Positions 16,446-24,827 of a stretch of 64,000 bases of DNA are shown in pieces. Position numbers and translations under genes: made by a program. Under the pieces are notes generated by a model. It had not been told where the DNA came from and searched no databases. It worked only from the letters and a program-made list of their open reading frames with translations. This stretch comes from Acidaminobacter hydrogenoformans DSM 2784. GTDB lineage: Bacteria > Bacillota > Clostridia > Peptostreptococcales > Acidaminobacteraceae. Position 1 is the stretch's first letter. Each line of letters starts with the position of its first letter. The stretch spans positions 248,001 through 312,000 of the forward strand of contig NZ_FMWL01000001.1 of the NCBI RefSeq assembly GCF_900103005.1, written 5' to 3'.

Positions 16446-17642
16446 CTATTCGAAAAGCGTCAGAAGATTGCCATAGCCCTCCGCTTCCATCTCTTCCACA
16501 GGCACAAACCTCAGTGACGCGGAGTTGATGCAGTACCGGAGTCCCGTCGGGTCCGGCCCATCCTCAAACACGTGGCCGAGATGCGAATCCCCCAGCCGGC
16601 TTCTAACCTCAACCCGGGCCATGCCCAGGGTCAAATCCGCAAACTCCCTGACCGCTCCGGTTTCAATAGGCCTTGTAAAGCTCGGCCAGCCCGTCCCGGA
16701 GTCAAACTTGTCCAGCGAGCTGAACAGCGGCTCTCCGGACACCGCGTCCACGTAAATCCCGTCATCCTTAAGATCATAATATGGATTGTCAAACGCCCGC
16801 TCCGTGCTGTCTTCCTGGGTCACCGCACAAACCAGCGGATCCAGCGCCGCCACCCGGCTCTCAAAGTGATAGAACCCATCTACAACCCGGTCCCCCCAGA
16901 CCTCCGCCAGCCACTCGTCCCGGCCCGTCGCCGTCCGGTAAGCCTCATAATTCGCCTTGCTCACATCACAAAAGTCCTGATGATAGTCCTCAGCCAGGTA
17001 AAACCCTGTCAAGTCCCGAACCTCGGTCACCACAGGCTCATCGAAAACCCCCGTGGCGTCCAGCCGCGCGACCAGATCCTCCGCCACCGCCCGCTCCTCA
17101 GCGTTCGCGACAAAAATCGCCGTCCGGTACTGCGGCCCCCGGTCGTAAAACTGCCCACCGTCATCCGTTGGGTCAATATGCGTCAGAAAATACCGCACCA
17201 GTTGCTCGTAGTCCACCCGCGACGCGTCATAAAACACCTTGACCGCCTCGTAATGGGCCGTCTCCTTGCTGGACACTGCCTCGTACGTCGCATCCCCCTC
17301 GGCGCCGCCAGAATACCCGGACACGACCTCCACGACCCCCCGGAGCTTCTGGAAGTCCGACTCGGTACACCAGAAGCAGCCCCCCGCGAACACCGCGGAA
17401 TCGTACGCCTCCAGCGCCGCAAGGTCCAGCGCAGGCTTCGCGGTAGGCAGCTCAGCCGCACCCGCAGTCTTAACCTCCCCTGCCTCGCAGCCTCCTAAAG
17501 CGAACGCGGCCGCCAGGGCCACCACTGCCAAAGCCCCAAAGCCTCTTTTTTGCCGATGGTCCCCGCCACCAGCACCCCCATCCTTCTTACCATGCTTCCC
17601 AGACTGACGCAGCACAAAAATTTCACTTAAAAGGTTTCTCAT
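16446..17642 (-). CDS. msrAB: Lipid-anchored fused methionine sulfoxide reductase MsrA-MsrB
   Basis: Repairs oxidised methionine in surface proteins. Start ATG 17642 follows AGGAGG. A hydrophobic segment ends in lipobox LGGC, so the protein is probably a lipoprotein. MsrA has the catalytic GGCFWCTE and the YHQDF region; MsrB has [15 protein letters not shown] and catalytic [11 protein letters not shown]. The MsrB part has Ser where zinc-type enzymes have Cys (SGEPLF), so it is a zinc-free form. The n-region before the signal helix is about 35 residues long and includes a family A repeat (GGDHRQK), unusual for a signal peptide. Confidence 0.9.
   Translation of the reverse strand: MRNLLSEIFVLRQSGKHGKKDGGAGGGDHRQKRGFGALAVVALAAAFALGGCEAGEVKTAGAAELPTAKPALDLAALEAYDSAVFAGGCFWCTESDFQKLRGVVEVVSGYSGGAEGDATYEAVSSKETAHYEAVKVFYDASRVDYEQLVRYFLTHIDPTDDGGQFYDRGPQYRTAIFVANAEERAVAEDLVARLDATGVFDEPVVTEVRDLTGFYLAEDYHQDFCDVSKANYEAYRTATGRDEWLAEVWGDRVVDGFYHFESRVAALDPLVCAVTQEDSTERAFDNPYYDLKDDGIYVDAVSGEPLFSSLDKFDSGTGWPSFTRPIETGAVREFADLTLGMARVEVRSRLGDSHLGHVFEDGPDPTGLRYCINSASLRFVPVEEMEAEGYGNLLTLFE
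17545..17566 (-). repeat. Family A repeat inside the msrAB signal-peptide coding region
   Basis: TTTTTTGCCGATGGTCCCCGCC on the plus strand is translated on the minus strand in the n-region of the signal peptide. Confidence 0.6.
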
Positions 17643-17803
17643 AGCCCTATACCTCCTGATCTCCATCAAGAACGAGACCGATCACACAGCACGAAGTGAC
17701 ATTGATACTCAATTTCACTTTAATTTTATACCCTTTTTGTGATTGTTACAATCGGCAAAGCACTCGCACTTAATCCTTTTTTGGGCATAACTCACCCTTC
17801 AAA

Positions 17804-17832
17804 TTTCACCCCTGATAAGTTCGTGCTATACT
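17804..17832 (+). promoter_or_regulatory. Extended -10 promoter for the MATE gene
   Basis: TGCTATACT (-10 at 17827-17832) with a weak TTTCAC 17 bases upstream; start codon 37 bases downstream. Confidence 0.5.
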
Positions 17833-17868
17833 GAAAGAAAGACATCCGGACGAAGGGAGGCTCCCGCC

Positions 17869-19227
17869 ATGACCCACGCTGATCTCACCACCGGCGACAT
17901 CAAGGCCCATATCAAGCGCCTGACCATACCCGCCAGCATAGGATGGTTCTTCAACACCATGTTCAACGTGGTGGACACCTTCTACGCCGGCAAAATAAGC
18001 ACCACTGCCCTGGCCGGACTCTCCATGTCGTTTCCCATCTTTTTCATGGTAATCGCCTTCAGCTCGGGCCTGGGTACCGGGTCGACCGCGCTGATCTCAA
18101 ACGCCCTCGGTCGCAAATCCCGGGAGGATTACCACCGCTTGGGGCTGAACGCCCTGGTGCTGGCCTGGATCCTGGGACTATCCCTGATGGCCGTTGGGCT
18201 TGGTGTCGGCGGGCAGCTGTTTCAGCTCATGGGGGCCAAGGGTGAGTCACTGGGCCACGGCGTTCGCTACATAGACGTCATCTTTTTTGGCGCGGTCTTT
18301 TTCATTTCCAACCACATTTTGAACGCAATGCTGGCATCCCAGGGGGATACCCGGTCCAACCGGAATTTCCTGTTTGTGGCCTTTGTGCTCAATATCATCC
18401 TGGATCCCATTTTCATGTTTGGGTGGTTGGGCTTTCCTGCCATGGGCACCGCGGGGGTCGCCCTGGCAACCATCCTGGTACAGCTCTACGGCAATGTCTA
18501 TCTGGCGCGGAAAGTTATCAAGAGCCCGGCGTTCAACCTGGAAATGCTGAAAAGCGCACAGCTTTCCTTTAAAACCATGCTGGAAATCCTCCACCAGGGA
18601 CTCCCGGCCAGCCTCAATATGATGACCACCTCGATTGGCTTTTTCATCCTGAACACCTATGCCATGCGCTATGGCGGGGATGTGGTCGTCGCCGCCTACG
18701 GTGCCACCCTCCGGATTGAGCAGCTGACCACTCTGCCAGCCCTTGGCCTCAACATGGCCGCCCTGACCATAGGCGGCCAAAACTTTGGCGCAGGCCATCT
18801 GGAGCGGGTGCGTGAGGTTTACCGGCAGTGCCTTCGCTACGGCTTTATCCTCATGACCTCCGGCATGGTGGTCATCTTCCTTCTGGCGCGGATCCTGATC
18901 ACAGCCTTCAATGATGATCCTGCCGTTGTCGCCGCAGGCGTCACCGCCATCCGCATAGTCGTCCTGGTCTTCAACGCCTACATGCTGACCAATATCTCCG
19001 TCGCCATTATGCAGGCCCTAAAGCACCCTTATGTAGCCATGGGCGTAGGCTTTCTAAGACAGATCGCGCTGCCATCCTTCATGTTTTACTTCCTGGGGAC
19101 AACCCTGGAGCTTGGCGTCAGGGGGATTTGGATGGGCGTCGTCATAGACAACTGGATCGCCGCGGTGGTGGTGCTGTTTGTTGCCCGCAGGACTCTAAGG
19201 CGGCAGGAGGAGAAAAGACACGGTTAG
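17869..19227 (+). CDS. MATE family efflux transporter
   Basis: 452 residues, twelve predicted helices in two six-helix halves. Family signatures: IPASIGWFFNTMFNVVDTFYAG at the start, FMVIAFSSGLGTGSTALISNALG, DPIFMFGWLGFPAMGTAGVALAT in the first half, and GLPASLNMMTTSIGFF with GLNMAALTIGGQNFGAG in the second. MATE pumps extrude drugs or cationic metabolites with Na+ or H+. ATG follows AAGGGAGG. The IS element is inserted just past its stop codon. Confidence 0.92.
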   Translation: MTHADLTTGDIKAHIKRLTIPASIGWFFNTMFNVVDTFYAGKISTTALAGLSMSFPIFFMVIAFSSGLGTGSTALISNALGRKSREDYHRLGLNALVLAWILGLSLMAVGLGVGGQLFQLMGAKGESLGHGVRYIDVIFFGAVFFISNHILNAMLASQGDTRSNRNFLFVAFVLNIILDPIFMFGWLGFPAMGTAGVALATILVQLYGNVYLARKVIKSPAFNLEMLKSAQLSFKTMLEILHQGLPASLNMMTTSIGFFILNTYAMRYGGDVVVAAYGATLRIEQLTTLPALGLNMAALTIGGQNFGAGHLERVREVYRQCLRYGFILMTSGMVVIFLLARILITAFNDDPAVVAAGVTAIRIVVLVFNAYMLTNISVAIMQALKHPYVAMGVGFLRQIALPSFMFYFLGTTLELGVRGIWMGVVIDNWIAAVVVLFVARRTLRRQEEKRHG

Positions 19228-19239
19228 GTTTGTTGAAAA

Positions 19240-19343
19240 TCCTTGAACTACCCATGACTGAAGTCACGGGATTCTTGGGTCCTCGCATCCAGCGATGCGA
19301 AATATACCAAGCTATCCCCACAGTTCCTGCGGTTCTTGTGACG
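19240..19343 (-). ncRNA. Putative TnpB guide RNA (reRNA/omega RNA) and right end
   Basis: Between the tnpB stop and the right-end hairpin lies a conserved-looking structure, including CGCATCGCTGGATGCG. In this family the 3' region of the element is the TnpB RNA scaffold and the flank beyond it is the guide, here starting near 19240 and reading leftward into the MATE 3' end. Position is inferred from family organisation. Confidence 0.5.
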
Positions 19344-20561
19344 TTAACTTACGATTCTTAATCCTTCTCTTAAAATGTTGATGGCCGCGTTGAAATCCCT
19401 GTCGATCTCTAATCCACATTCCTCGCACTGATACTGCCTTACGCTTAGATCCTTTGTCTGTTCACTTTGATGACCACATTCAGAGCAAATTTGACTGGAC
19501 GCATAAAACCTGTCTACTTTGCGAACCAGCTTATAATTCCATTTACCCTTGTACTCCAGTTGCCTGACGAAATCTGAAAAGCCCGCGTCAGCAATGCTCT
19601 TTGCCAGTCTTCTGCTTCTCATCATACCTTTCACATTTAGATCTTCAATGAAGAGCTGATCGTACCGATGGATCAGCGAAGTGCTCAGCCTGTGAATGAA
19701 ATCCTTTCGACAATTTCTAACCCGCTTATGCCAACGGCTCACTTTGACACGCTGTCGGTTTCGATTCTTTCCGCCCTTTTGACGACGGCTCAGCTTTCTC
19801 TGCTCTTTGATCATGCGTTTTTCGTATTTTCGGTAATATTTTGGATTTTCCGCGACTTCCTTGTCGGAGGTGTAATAGAACGCTTTCAAGCCCATGTCGA
19901 TCCCAACGTTTGCACCCGTCGCAGCAGTTGGTTCATGCTCTATTTCAATACAGCACAGACTGATGTAATACTTTCCATCTGATTCTTTGGTGACAAATGC
20001 AGAGACCATTCTACCCTGATAAGGTCTCGAATAGGCAATTTTGACATCTTTTACTTTGGGTAGTTTGATTTTGCAGTTTTGCTTTCTATACTTGCCGGAG
20101 GAGGTATACTGAATTTCCTTCTCTTTAACCTCAATATTGTTCCCAGTCCAGCTCATTTTGCAGGACTGGACTAAATCCCTGCAGGATTTGAATTTCGGAT
20201 GTCCTTCCTGATCGTAAAAGGTAAGCGCTTTGCCTGTGCGCGCCGCTTTTTCCAGAGTTTTCTTTGAGTATTTCTTTGGTCCTTTATTAAAGCGTGAATA
20301 AGCACCCGCTAAGTCTTTAAGTGTGTTCTGTAAAATAGATTTTTCACACTGATAGAGCCATGGATGATTTGCTTTAAGCTCGGTGAGCAGCTTCGACATC
20401 TTGTTGTAGGTCAAGAGGTGTTCCTTTTTTTCATACCGCTCCATGTTTAGTTTCAGAAAATGATTCCAGACAAAGCGCTTTGCTGAGAACATAGTCTCAA
20501 ATTGTTCCTGCTGAGTTTTATTGGGTTGTATTCGGTACTTATAGCCCTTTTCAATCCGCAT
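19344..20561 (-). CDS. tnpB: RNA-guided endonuclease TnpB
   Basis: 405 residues. RuvC acidic residues are in VGIDMGLKAF, LFIEDLNVKG and the final IDRDFNAAINI, with a zinc ribbon CSECG...CEEC between the last two. The N-terminal helical/WED-like part and the basic stretch KEQRKLSRRQKGGKNRNR are typical. No frameshift or missing catalytic residue is visible, so it should be active. It cuts DNA next to the TAM when guided by RNA from its own 3' end and helps the element persist. Confidence 0.93.
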   Translation of the reverse strand: MRIEKGYKYRIQPNKTQQEQFETMFSAKRFVWNHFLKLNMERYEKKEHLLTYNKMSKLLTELKANHPWLYQCEKSILQNTLKDLAGAYSRFNKGPKKYSKKTLEKAARTGKALTFYDQEGHPKFKSCRDLVQSCKMSWTGNNIEVKEKEIQYTSSGKYRKQNCKIKLPKVKDVKIAYSRPYQGRMVSAFVTKESDGKYYISLCCIEIEHEPTAATGANVGIDMGLKAFYYTSDKEVAENPKYYRKYEKRMIKEQRKLSRRQKGGKNRNRQRVKVSRWHKRVRNCRKDFIHRLSTSLIHRYDQLFIEDLNVKGMMRSRRLAKSIADAGFSDFVRQLEYKGKWNYKLVRKVDRFYASSQICSECGHQSEQTKDLSVRQYQCEECGLEIDRDFNAAINILREGLRIVS

Positions 20562-20576
20562 ACCCTCAGCACCGCC

Positions 20577-20978
20577 CTATTTTTCTTTTTGTGATTGTAT
20601 GTAGTCTCTTACCTGAGCTTCTGTGTTCTCAGACACCGTCGCAACAAAGTAACTTGGGTTCCATAAGTGACCGCCACAGAGGCTGTCTTTAAGCCACGGA
20701 CATTCTTTAAATATAAATCTGCCGCTGACACCTTTGAGCGCTTTAATGAAGTTGGGGATATAATGCTGAGGTTTACAATCGATCAGCAAATGAACGTGAT
20801 CTTGATCACAGTTAAATTCTTCGATTGTAAATCCATTTTCATCCGCTATTTTAAAAAGAATTTCTCTAAGTTTTTCTTCAACAACACTGGTCAAAACTTT
20901 GCGTCGATACTTGACGCACCAAACAATATGATACTGAATGGAGTAGACATAACCTCGACCTTTTTTTACTGTTGACAC
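20577..20978 (-). CDS. tnpA: IS200-type Y1 transposase TnpA
   Basis: HUH single-strand transposase of 133 residues. The metal-binding HVHLLID and the nucleophile Tyr in the terminal helix (VRDYIQSQ) are intact, as are the VWCVKYRRKVL and NPSYFVATV segments. GTG 20978 is chosen because the family starts at STVKKGRGYVYS and GAGGTGG lies upstream. It ends 15 bases before tnpB. Confidence 0.92.
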   Translation of the reverse strand: MSTVKKGRGYVYSIQYHIVWCVKYRRKVLTSVVEEKLREILFKIADENGFTIEEFNCDQDHVHLLIDCKPQHYIPNFIKALKGVSGRFIFKECPWLKDSLCGGHLWNPSYFVATVSENTEAQVRDYIQSQKEK

Positions 20979-21107
20979 TTGGGACCACCTCAATACTATT
21001 ATAACATATGGCAATTCTATAACAAAGTGTTTTTAAGGCTTACATCCCAATTCATAACTATACATAAGTTGCCGCTAACCCACGACTGAAGTCACGGGTG
21101 TGCGCGG

Positions 21108-22304
21108 TTATTTAATCAACAAAAAATCAATAATATTTAAATGCTTGATGCCCTCCCTGGAAAAATCAAATCTGTCCATTGAAAGCACATATTTTGGAAA
21201 ATTGTCCTTTACGCCGTCATAAGCACCAAACTCTCTTTTGACAACATCCTCATCAGAAAGCAGATAAGCGATTTGATAATAGTGCCTTTCATCACCATTC
21301 ATCGCTATGAAGTCAACTTCACCAGTACGAGTTTTTCCAACATAGACCTCATAGCCTCTAAATATCAACTCATTAAATATCACATTCTCAATAAGTGCAC
21401 CAATTTCAGTTTTATATCCGGTGTTGTTAATTTTCGCAAATCCTAAGTCTGTCAGATAATACTTGTCGGATCTGGTCAATATTCTTTTACCTCGAATATC
21501 ATATCTCACAGCTTTATTTAAAATGAGTGATGACGTGATATGATCAAGATATTGGTATATTGTATCTGTTGAAATACTTCTGTTTACACTTTTAAAATAG
21601 TTGGATATGGATGTCGCCGAAAAAGTTTGGGATGTATTCAAGACCATGTATTCAATGATTCTGTTTAAAATATCAACATCCTTGATATTACCTCGTTGCA
21701 TGATATCCTTTAAAACAATGGAATTGTAAAGGTCTCTCAAATAAACCTTTGTCTCTTCTTCAGACTTCATTAAGAATCGCTGAGGCATCCCGCCATAATT
21801 CAAATAATCCAAAAAATCAGTTTCACGTACCGAATCTTTGGTGATCCCTCGGACTTCACACATTTCACTGAACGAAAATGGTAAAACTTTAAAGCTGACA
21901 TATCGACCTGATAAGTATGTCGCCAATTCTCCGGATAACAATTTTCCATTGGAGCCTGTAATAAAGATGCTGCAGTTCAATGTAGCTCTAAATGAATTAA
22001 TAGCTTTTTCAAATTTATCCACATTTTGAATTTCATCAAAAAACAAGTAGTATTTCTCATCACTGTTTATTTTTTCTTTGACAAAATTATGTAGATCCAT
22101 CTCATTTTCGATAAATGAATACTCAAGGTCTTCAAAATTAATATAGATGATCTTGCTGAGATCTACCCCTTTATTTTTTAGTTCGTCCATGATTTGATTC
22201 ATCAAAACTGACTTTCCTGAACGTCTTATGCCAATCAGAACTTTTATAAGGTCAGAGTCATAAAAAGGTCTTAGTTTTTTCAAATAATGCTCTCTGATAA
22301 TCAT
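21108..22304 (-). CDS. AAA ATPase with DUF4143 domain
   Basis: 398-residue protein: Walker A GIRRSGKS (residues 24-31), Walker B YYLFFDEIQN, sensor-like IFITGSNGKLLSGE, then a winged helix and a C-terminal DUF4143 domain with the PD-(D/E)XK-like RTGEVDFIA. Function of the family is not established. The gene is clearly richer in A+T than its neighbours and reads like transferred DNA. Its final codons and stop (ATTAAATAA) coincide with the left end of the IS element. ATG follows GGAGGTGG. Confidence 0.85.
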   Translation of the reverse strand: MIIREHYLKKLRPFYDSDLIKVLIGIRRSGKSVLMNQIMDELKNKGVDLSKIIYINFEDLEYSFIENEMDLHNFVKEKINSDEKYYLFFDEIQNVDKFEKAINSFRATLNCSIFITGSNGKLLSGELATYLSGRYVSFKVLPFSFSEMCEVRGITKDSVRETDFLDYLNYGGMPQRFLMKSEEETKVYLRDLYNSIVLKDIMQRGNIKDVDILNRIIEYMVLNTSQTFSATSISNYFKSVNRSISTDTIYQYLDHITSSLILNKAVRYDIRGKRILTRSDKYYLTDLGFAKINNTGYKTEIGALIENVIFNELIFRGYEVYVGKTRTGEVDFIAMNGDERHYYQIAYLLSDEDVVKREFGAYDGVKDNFPKYVLSMDRFDFSREGIKHLNIIDFLLIK

Positions 22305-22437
22305 GGCCCACCTCCGTGTAACCTTATTCTAACAAAATATTTGCACAAAACAAGCATTTATTTTGTTGAAACGAAATATATGTTTGTTTTGTGCACTTAT
22401 TTCAATATTGCGTAATAGAAAATGATGCCAGAAAAAT

Positions 22438-22498
22438 AACCATCGGCCAAAGCCCTTTAAGCCTTTCAAACGCTCAAAGAGATTTGCCGATGGTCACC
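22438..22498. repeat. Family A repeat, complete inverted-repeat copy
   Basis: AACCATCGGCCAAAGCC and its counterpart ATTTGCCGATGGTCACC flank CTTTAAGCCTTTCAAACGCTC-like DNA. It lies between the OsmC pseudogene and the ATPase. Confidence 0.75.
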
Positions 22499-22543
22499 CT
22501 TATGACACCCAAATTTAGTTGTACAGTTTTTCAGTCGTTTCGT

Positions 22544-22951
22544 CTACGCCTCGTCCTTGTAAGACGTCGTGATGTCAAAGTGCGGCGGCTGGTGCATGTG
22601 CATCTTGACGGCGCACAGGTCCATGGAGCGAAGGATTGCTTCGCGTTATTTCTCCGGGAAGCCCTCCGGCAGCACCAGGTTCATGCTGACCTTGCCAATC
22701 ATGCCCGTCGTGCGGTTCATCTCAAGGTCCATGGTCAGGTCCATGCCCTCTGTAGAAAGGCCTTTGTTCTTGCAGAAGCTGAGGGCGTAGATGCCGGCAC
22801 AGGTTGCCAGGGAACCCAGGAACAGCTCAAACGGCGACGGCGCGCTGCCTTCTCCGCCTGCCCCGACAGGCTGGTCTGTTTTAATGACGTGGTTTTTAAG
22901 TCGGGCATCTACTCTGAGCCCGCCTGGGAATTCAACATTTAAAAATGACAT
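22544..22951 (-). pseudogene. OsmC family protein interrupted by an in-frame stop
   Basis: Codons 1-101 encode an OsmC/Ohr-like thiol peroxidase domain with the first redox cysteine in SLATCAGIYAL. A TAA at 22646-22648 then stops translation, but the same frame continues REAILRSMDLCAVKMHMH (second conserved cysteine) and ends normally at 22544, giving the family's usual length of about 135. A Tyr codon probably became TAA. The truncated product lacks the second catalytic cysteine. It is TAA, so selenocysteine is excluded. Confidence 0.85.
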
Positions 22952-23061
22952 TAGATCACTCCATTTAGTTTAATCTTTCGCTGGACTTATTATACACCCC
23001 TACCCGGAGGGGGTAAAGGATTTTTTTATTTTTTTTGGAAAGGAAAAGGGGGCTGACCTTC

Positions 23062-23709
23062 ATGAACTGTACCATCTGTGGCGCTATGACCCGAGCATTG
23101 ATCCAACCCGCGACAGGACATTGTTATTACCGCTGCGACCATTGTGATTTTATTTTTAAGGCCGAGGAACATGTCGTTTCGGCGGAGGAAGAGCGCCGGG
23201 AGTATGACCTTCATGTGAATTCCATTGATGATCCGCGCTATGTGGCATATTTTAAGCGGTTTGTTGAGGCCGCGGTGGTGGGACATGTGACCATCGGCAA
23301 AAACGGGCTTGATTTTGGGAGCGGGCCGGAGCCGGTGCTGGCAGAGATCCTTGAGCGGGACTACGGGTACCGCATGGACATTTACGACCTGTTTTACGCG
23401 CCGGAGAAGGTATTCGCGGGGCGGCGCTACGACCTGATCACCTGCACGGAGGTGGCGGAGCATCTCAGGGATCCCCTGGCGTTTTTCAGGCTCGCCCGGG
23501 AGCTGTTGCAGGAAGACGGGCTGCTGGCGGTCATGACACAGTTTCATCCGGAAGGTGACGAGGCGGCGCTGAAAGCCCATTATCTCAGAGATCAAACGCA
23601 CATTTCGTTTTTTTCTTTCAAGACTATGGAAACGGTCGCGGCGCTGACGGGACTTGAGGTGGTTTATACGGATCACAAGCGGTATACGGCGTTTAGGCGG
23701 CGGGGGTAA
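23062..23709 (+). CDS. Class I SAM-dependent methyltransferase with N-terminal zinc ribbon
   Basis: 215 residues. A four-cysteine motif (CTICG...CDHC) begins the protein, followed by a methyltransferase core with GLDFGSGPEP as the SAM loop, ITCTEVAEHLRDPL and the ELLQEDGLLAVMTQ strand. Substrate unknown; the CxxC start resembles small methyltransferases acting on glycans or lipids. ATG 23062 follows GGGGG. Codons for VTIGKNG coincide with a family A-like sequence (23288-23303). Confidence 0.78.
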   Translation: MNCTICGAMTRALIQPATGHCYYRCDHCDFIFKAEEHVVSAEEERREYDLHVNSIDDPRYVAYFKRFVEAAVVGHVTIGKNGLDFGSGPEPVLAEILERDYGYRMDIYDLFYAPEKVFAGRRYDLITCTEVAEHLRDPLAFFRLARELLQEDGLLAVMTQFHPEGDEAALKAHYLRDQTHISFFSFKTMETVAALTGLEVVYTDHKRYTAFRRRG

Positions 23710-23735
23710 AAACAAAGCATTATAACACTGCAAAG

Positions 23736-23776
23736 AAGTCGGTGCCCAAGGCTAATTAGCCTGTTGGCACCGACTT
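23736..23776. terminator. Bidirectional terminator
   Basis: AAGTCGGTGCC and GGCACCGACTT enclose a smaller GGCTAATTAGCC hairpin, between the convergent methyltransferase and ABC genes. Confidence 0.85.
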
Positions 23777-23783
23777 CATTGTT

Positions 23784-24827
23784 TTATTCCAAAATTACCA
23801 GCGCATCATTGTCAAAATCTACTTTGACAGAGTCGCCTATCCGGTCATGCCTTGTTGACAAAGTGTTGACACGATCTACAAGAAGCTCTGAGCCTTGACA
23901 TTCCATGGTGTATCTGATAACGGAGCCTAAATGCTCCATCCACTGGATCGTCGCTGGAATTCCGTTCTCAGAAAAACGAATTGCTTCAGGTCGGATCATC
24001 AGTTCGATGATGTCACCATCGGAAAAACGTTTTTCACTTTTAAGGAAACGTTCACGTCCTTGAAGCAGAACCTTGCAGCTGCCGGATTCGCAGCTGAGCA
24101 CCTTGCCTTTAATGATATTGGCATGCCCAACAAAGTCAGCTACAAACGCGCTTCTCGGGGTGTTATAGATTTCATGTGGCAGCCCAATTTGCTGGATCAC
24201 ACCATGATTCATGACTGCGATCCTGTCCGAAATGGCCATGGCTTCCTGTTGATCATGAGTGACGTAGAGGGTTGTTATGCCGAGCTCCTGCTGAAGGGCC
24301 CGTATGTTTCTGCGCATGCCTTGTCTTAACTTTTCATCCAAATTGCTGAGGGGTTCATCCAGAAGCAGAACGTCTGGTTCAACCGCAAGGGCTCTGGCCA
24401 GTGCCACCCGCTGCTTTTGGCCACCGCTGAGCTCATCCATGCGCCGATTGCCTAACGCAGCCAAATCTACGCGTTCAAGGGCACGATCCACTTTATGGTG
24501 AATTTCATCTTTTGATTTGCCTGCAGCTTTTAGGCCAAAGGCGACATTTTCTCTTACGTTTAGATTGGGAAAAAGCGCATAGTGCTGAAAGACCATGGCA
24601 GCTTTTCGTTCCTGAGCAGAAGCCCGAGTCATTTCTTTATCTCCAAAAAATAATTGGCCGCCATCTGGCATCAACAAACCAGCTACCATCCGCAGCAGGG
24701 TGGTTTTCCCACAGCCACTGGGTCCGAGGAGCGTGATCAGTTCGCCATCCTTGATCTCCAAACTGCATGCGTTGACAGCAGGAAGCTCACCATAGCGTTT
24801 CGTCATATTATGCAGAACGACGTTCAT
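23784..24827 (-). CDS. ABC transporter ATPase, Fe3+/putrescine type
   Basis: 347 residues: Walker A GPSGCGKTT, Q-loop FQHYALFPNL, signature LSGGQKQR, Walker B VLLLDEPLSNLDE, H-loop YVTHDQQEAMA, and a C-terminal TOBE-like domain. This is the FbpC/PotA/ThiQ group. ATG 24827 follows GAGGGGTGG and overlaps the permease stop by 20 bases. Third gene of the minus-strand importer with a Fur-like box upstream. Confidence 0.9.
   Translation of the reverse strand: MNVVLHNMTKRYGELPAVNACSLEIKDGELITLLGPSGCGKTTLLRMVAGLLMPDGGQLFFGDKEMTRASAQERKAAMVFQHYALFPNLNVRENVAFGLKAAGKSKDEIHHKVDRALERVDLAALGNRRMDELSGGQKQRVALARALAVEPDVLLLDEPLSNLDEKLRQGMRRNIRALQQELGITTLYVTHDQQEAMAISDRIAVMNHGVIQQIGLPHEIYNTPRSAFVADFVGHANIIKGKVLSCESGSCKVLLQGRERFLKSEKRFSDGDIIELMIRPEAIRFSENGIPATIQWMEHLGSVIRYTMECQGSELLVDRVNTLSTRHDRIGDSVKVDFDNDALVILE

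Larger units (their letters stand above)
19240..21114 (-). mobile_element. IS200/IS605 family insertion sequence, intact
   Basis: Contains a single-strand transposase (tnpA) and tnpB in the same direction. Matching imperfect hairpins lie near both ends: CCCATGACT/AGTCACGGG at 19251-19270 and ACCCACGACT/AGTCACGGGT at 21078-21099. On the minus strand TTGAT at 21115-21119 immediately precedes the left end and would be the target/TAM, as in ISDra2. End coordinates are approximate to about five bases. Confidence 0.85.

Noticed and set aside
22646-22648. Internal stop in the OsmC gene considered as selenocysteine
   Set aside because: The codon is TAA, not TGA, and it replaces a position that is Tyr in the family, not a redox cysteine.
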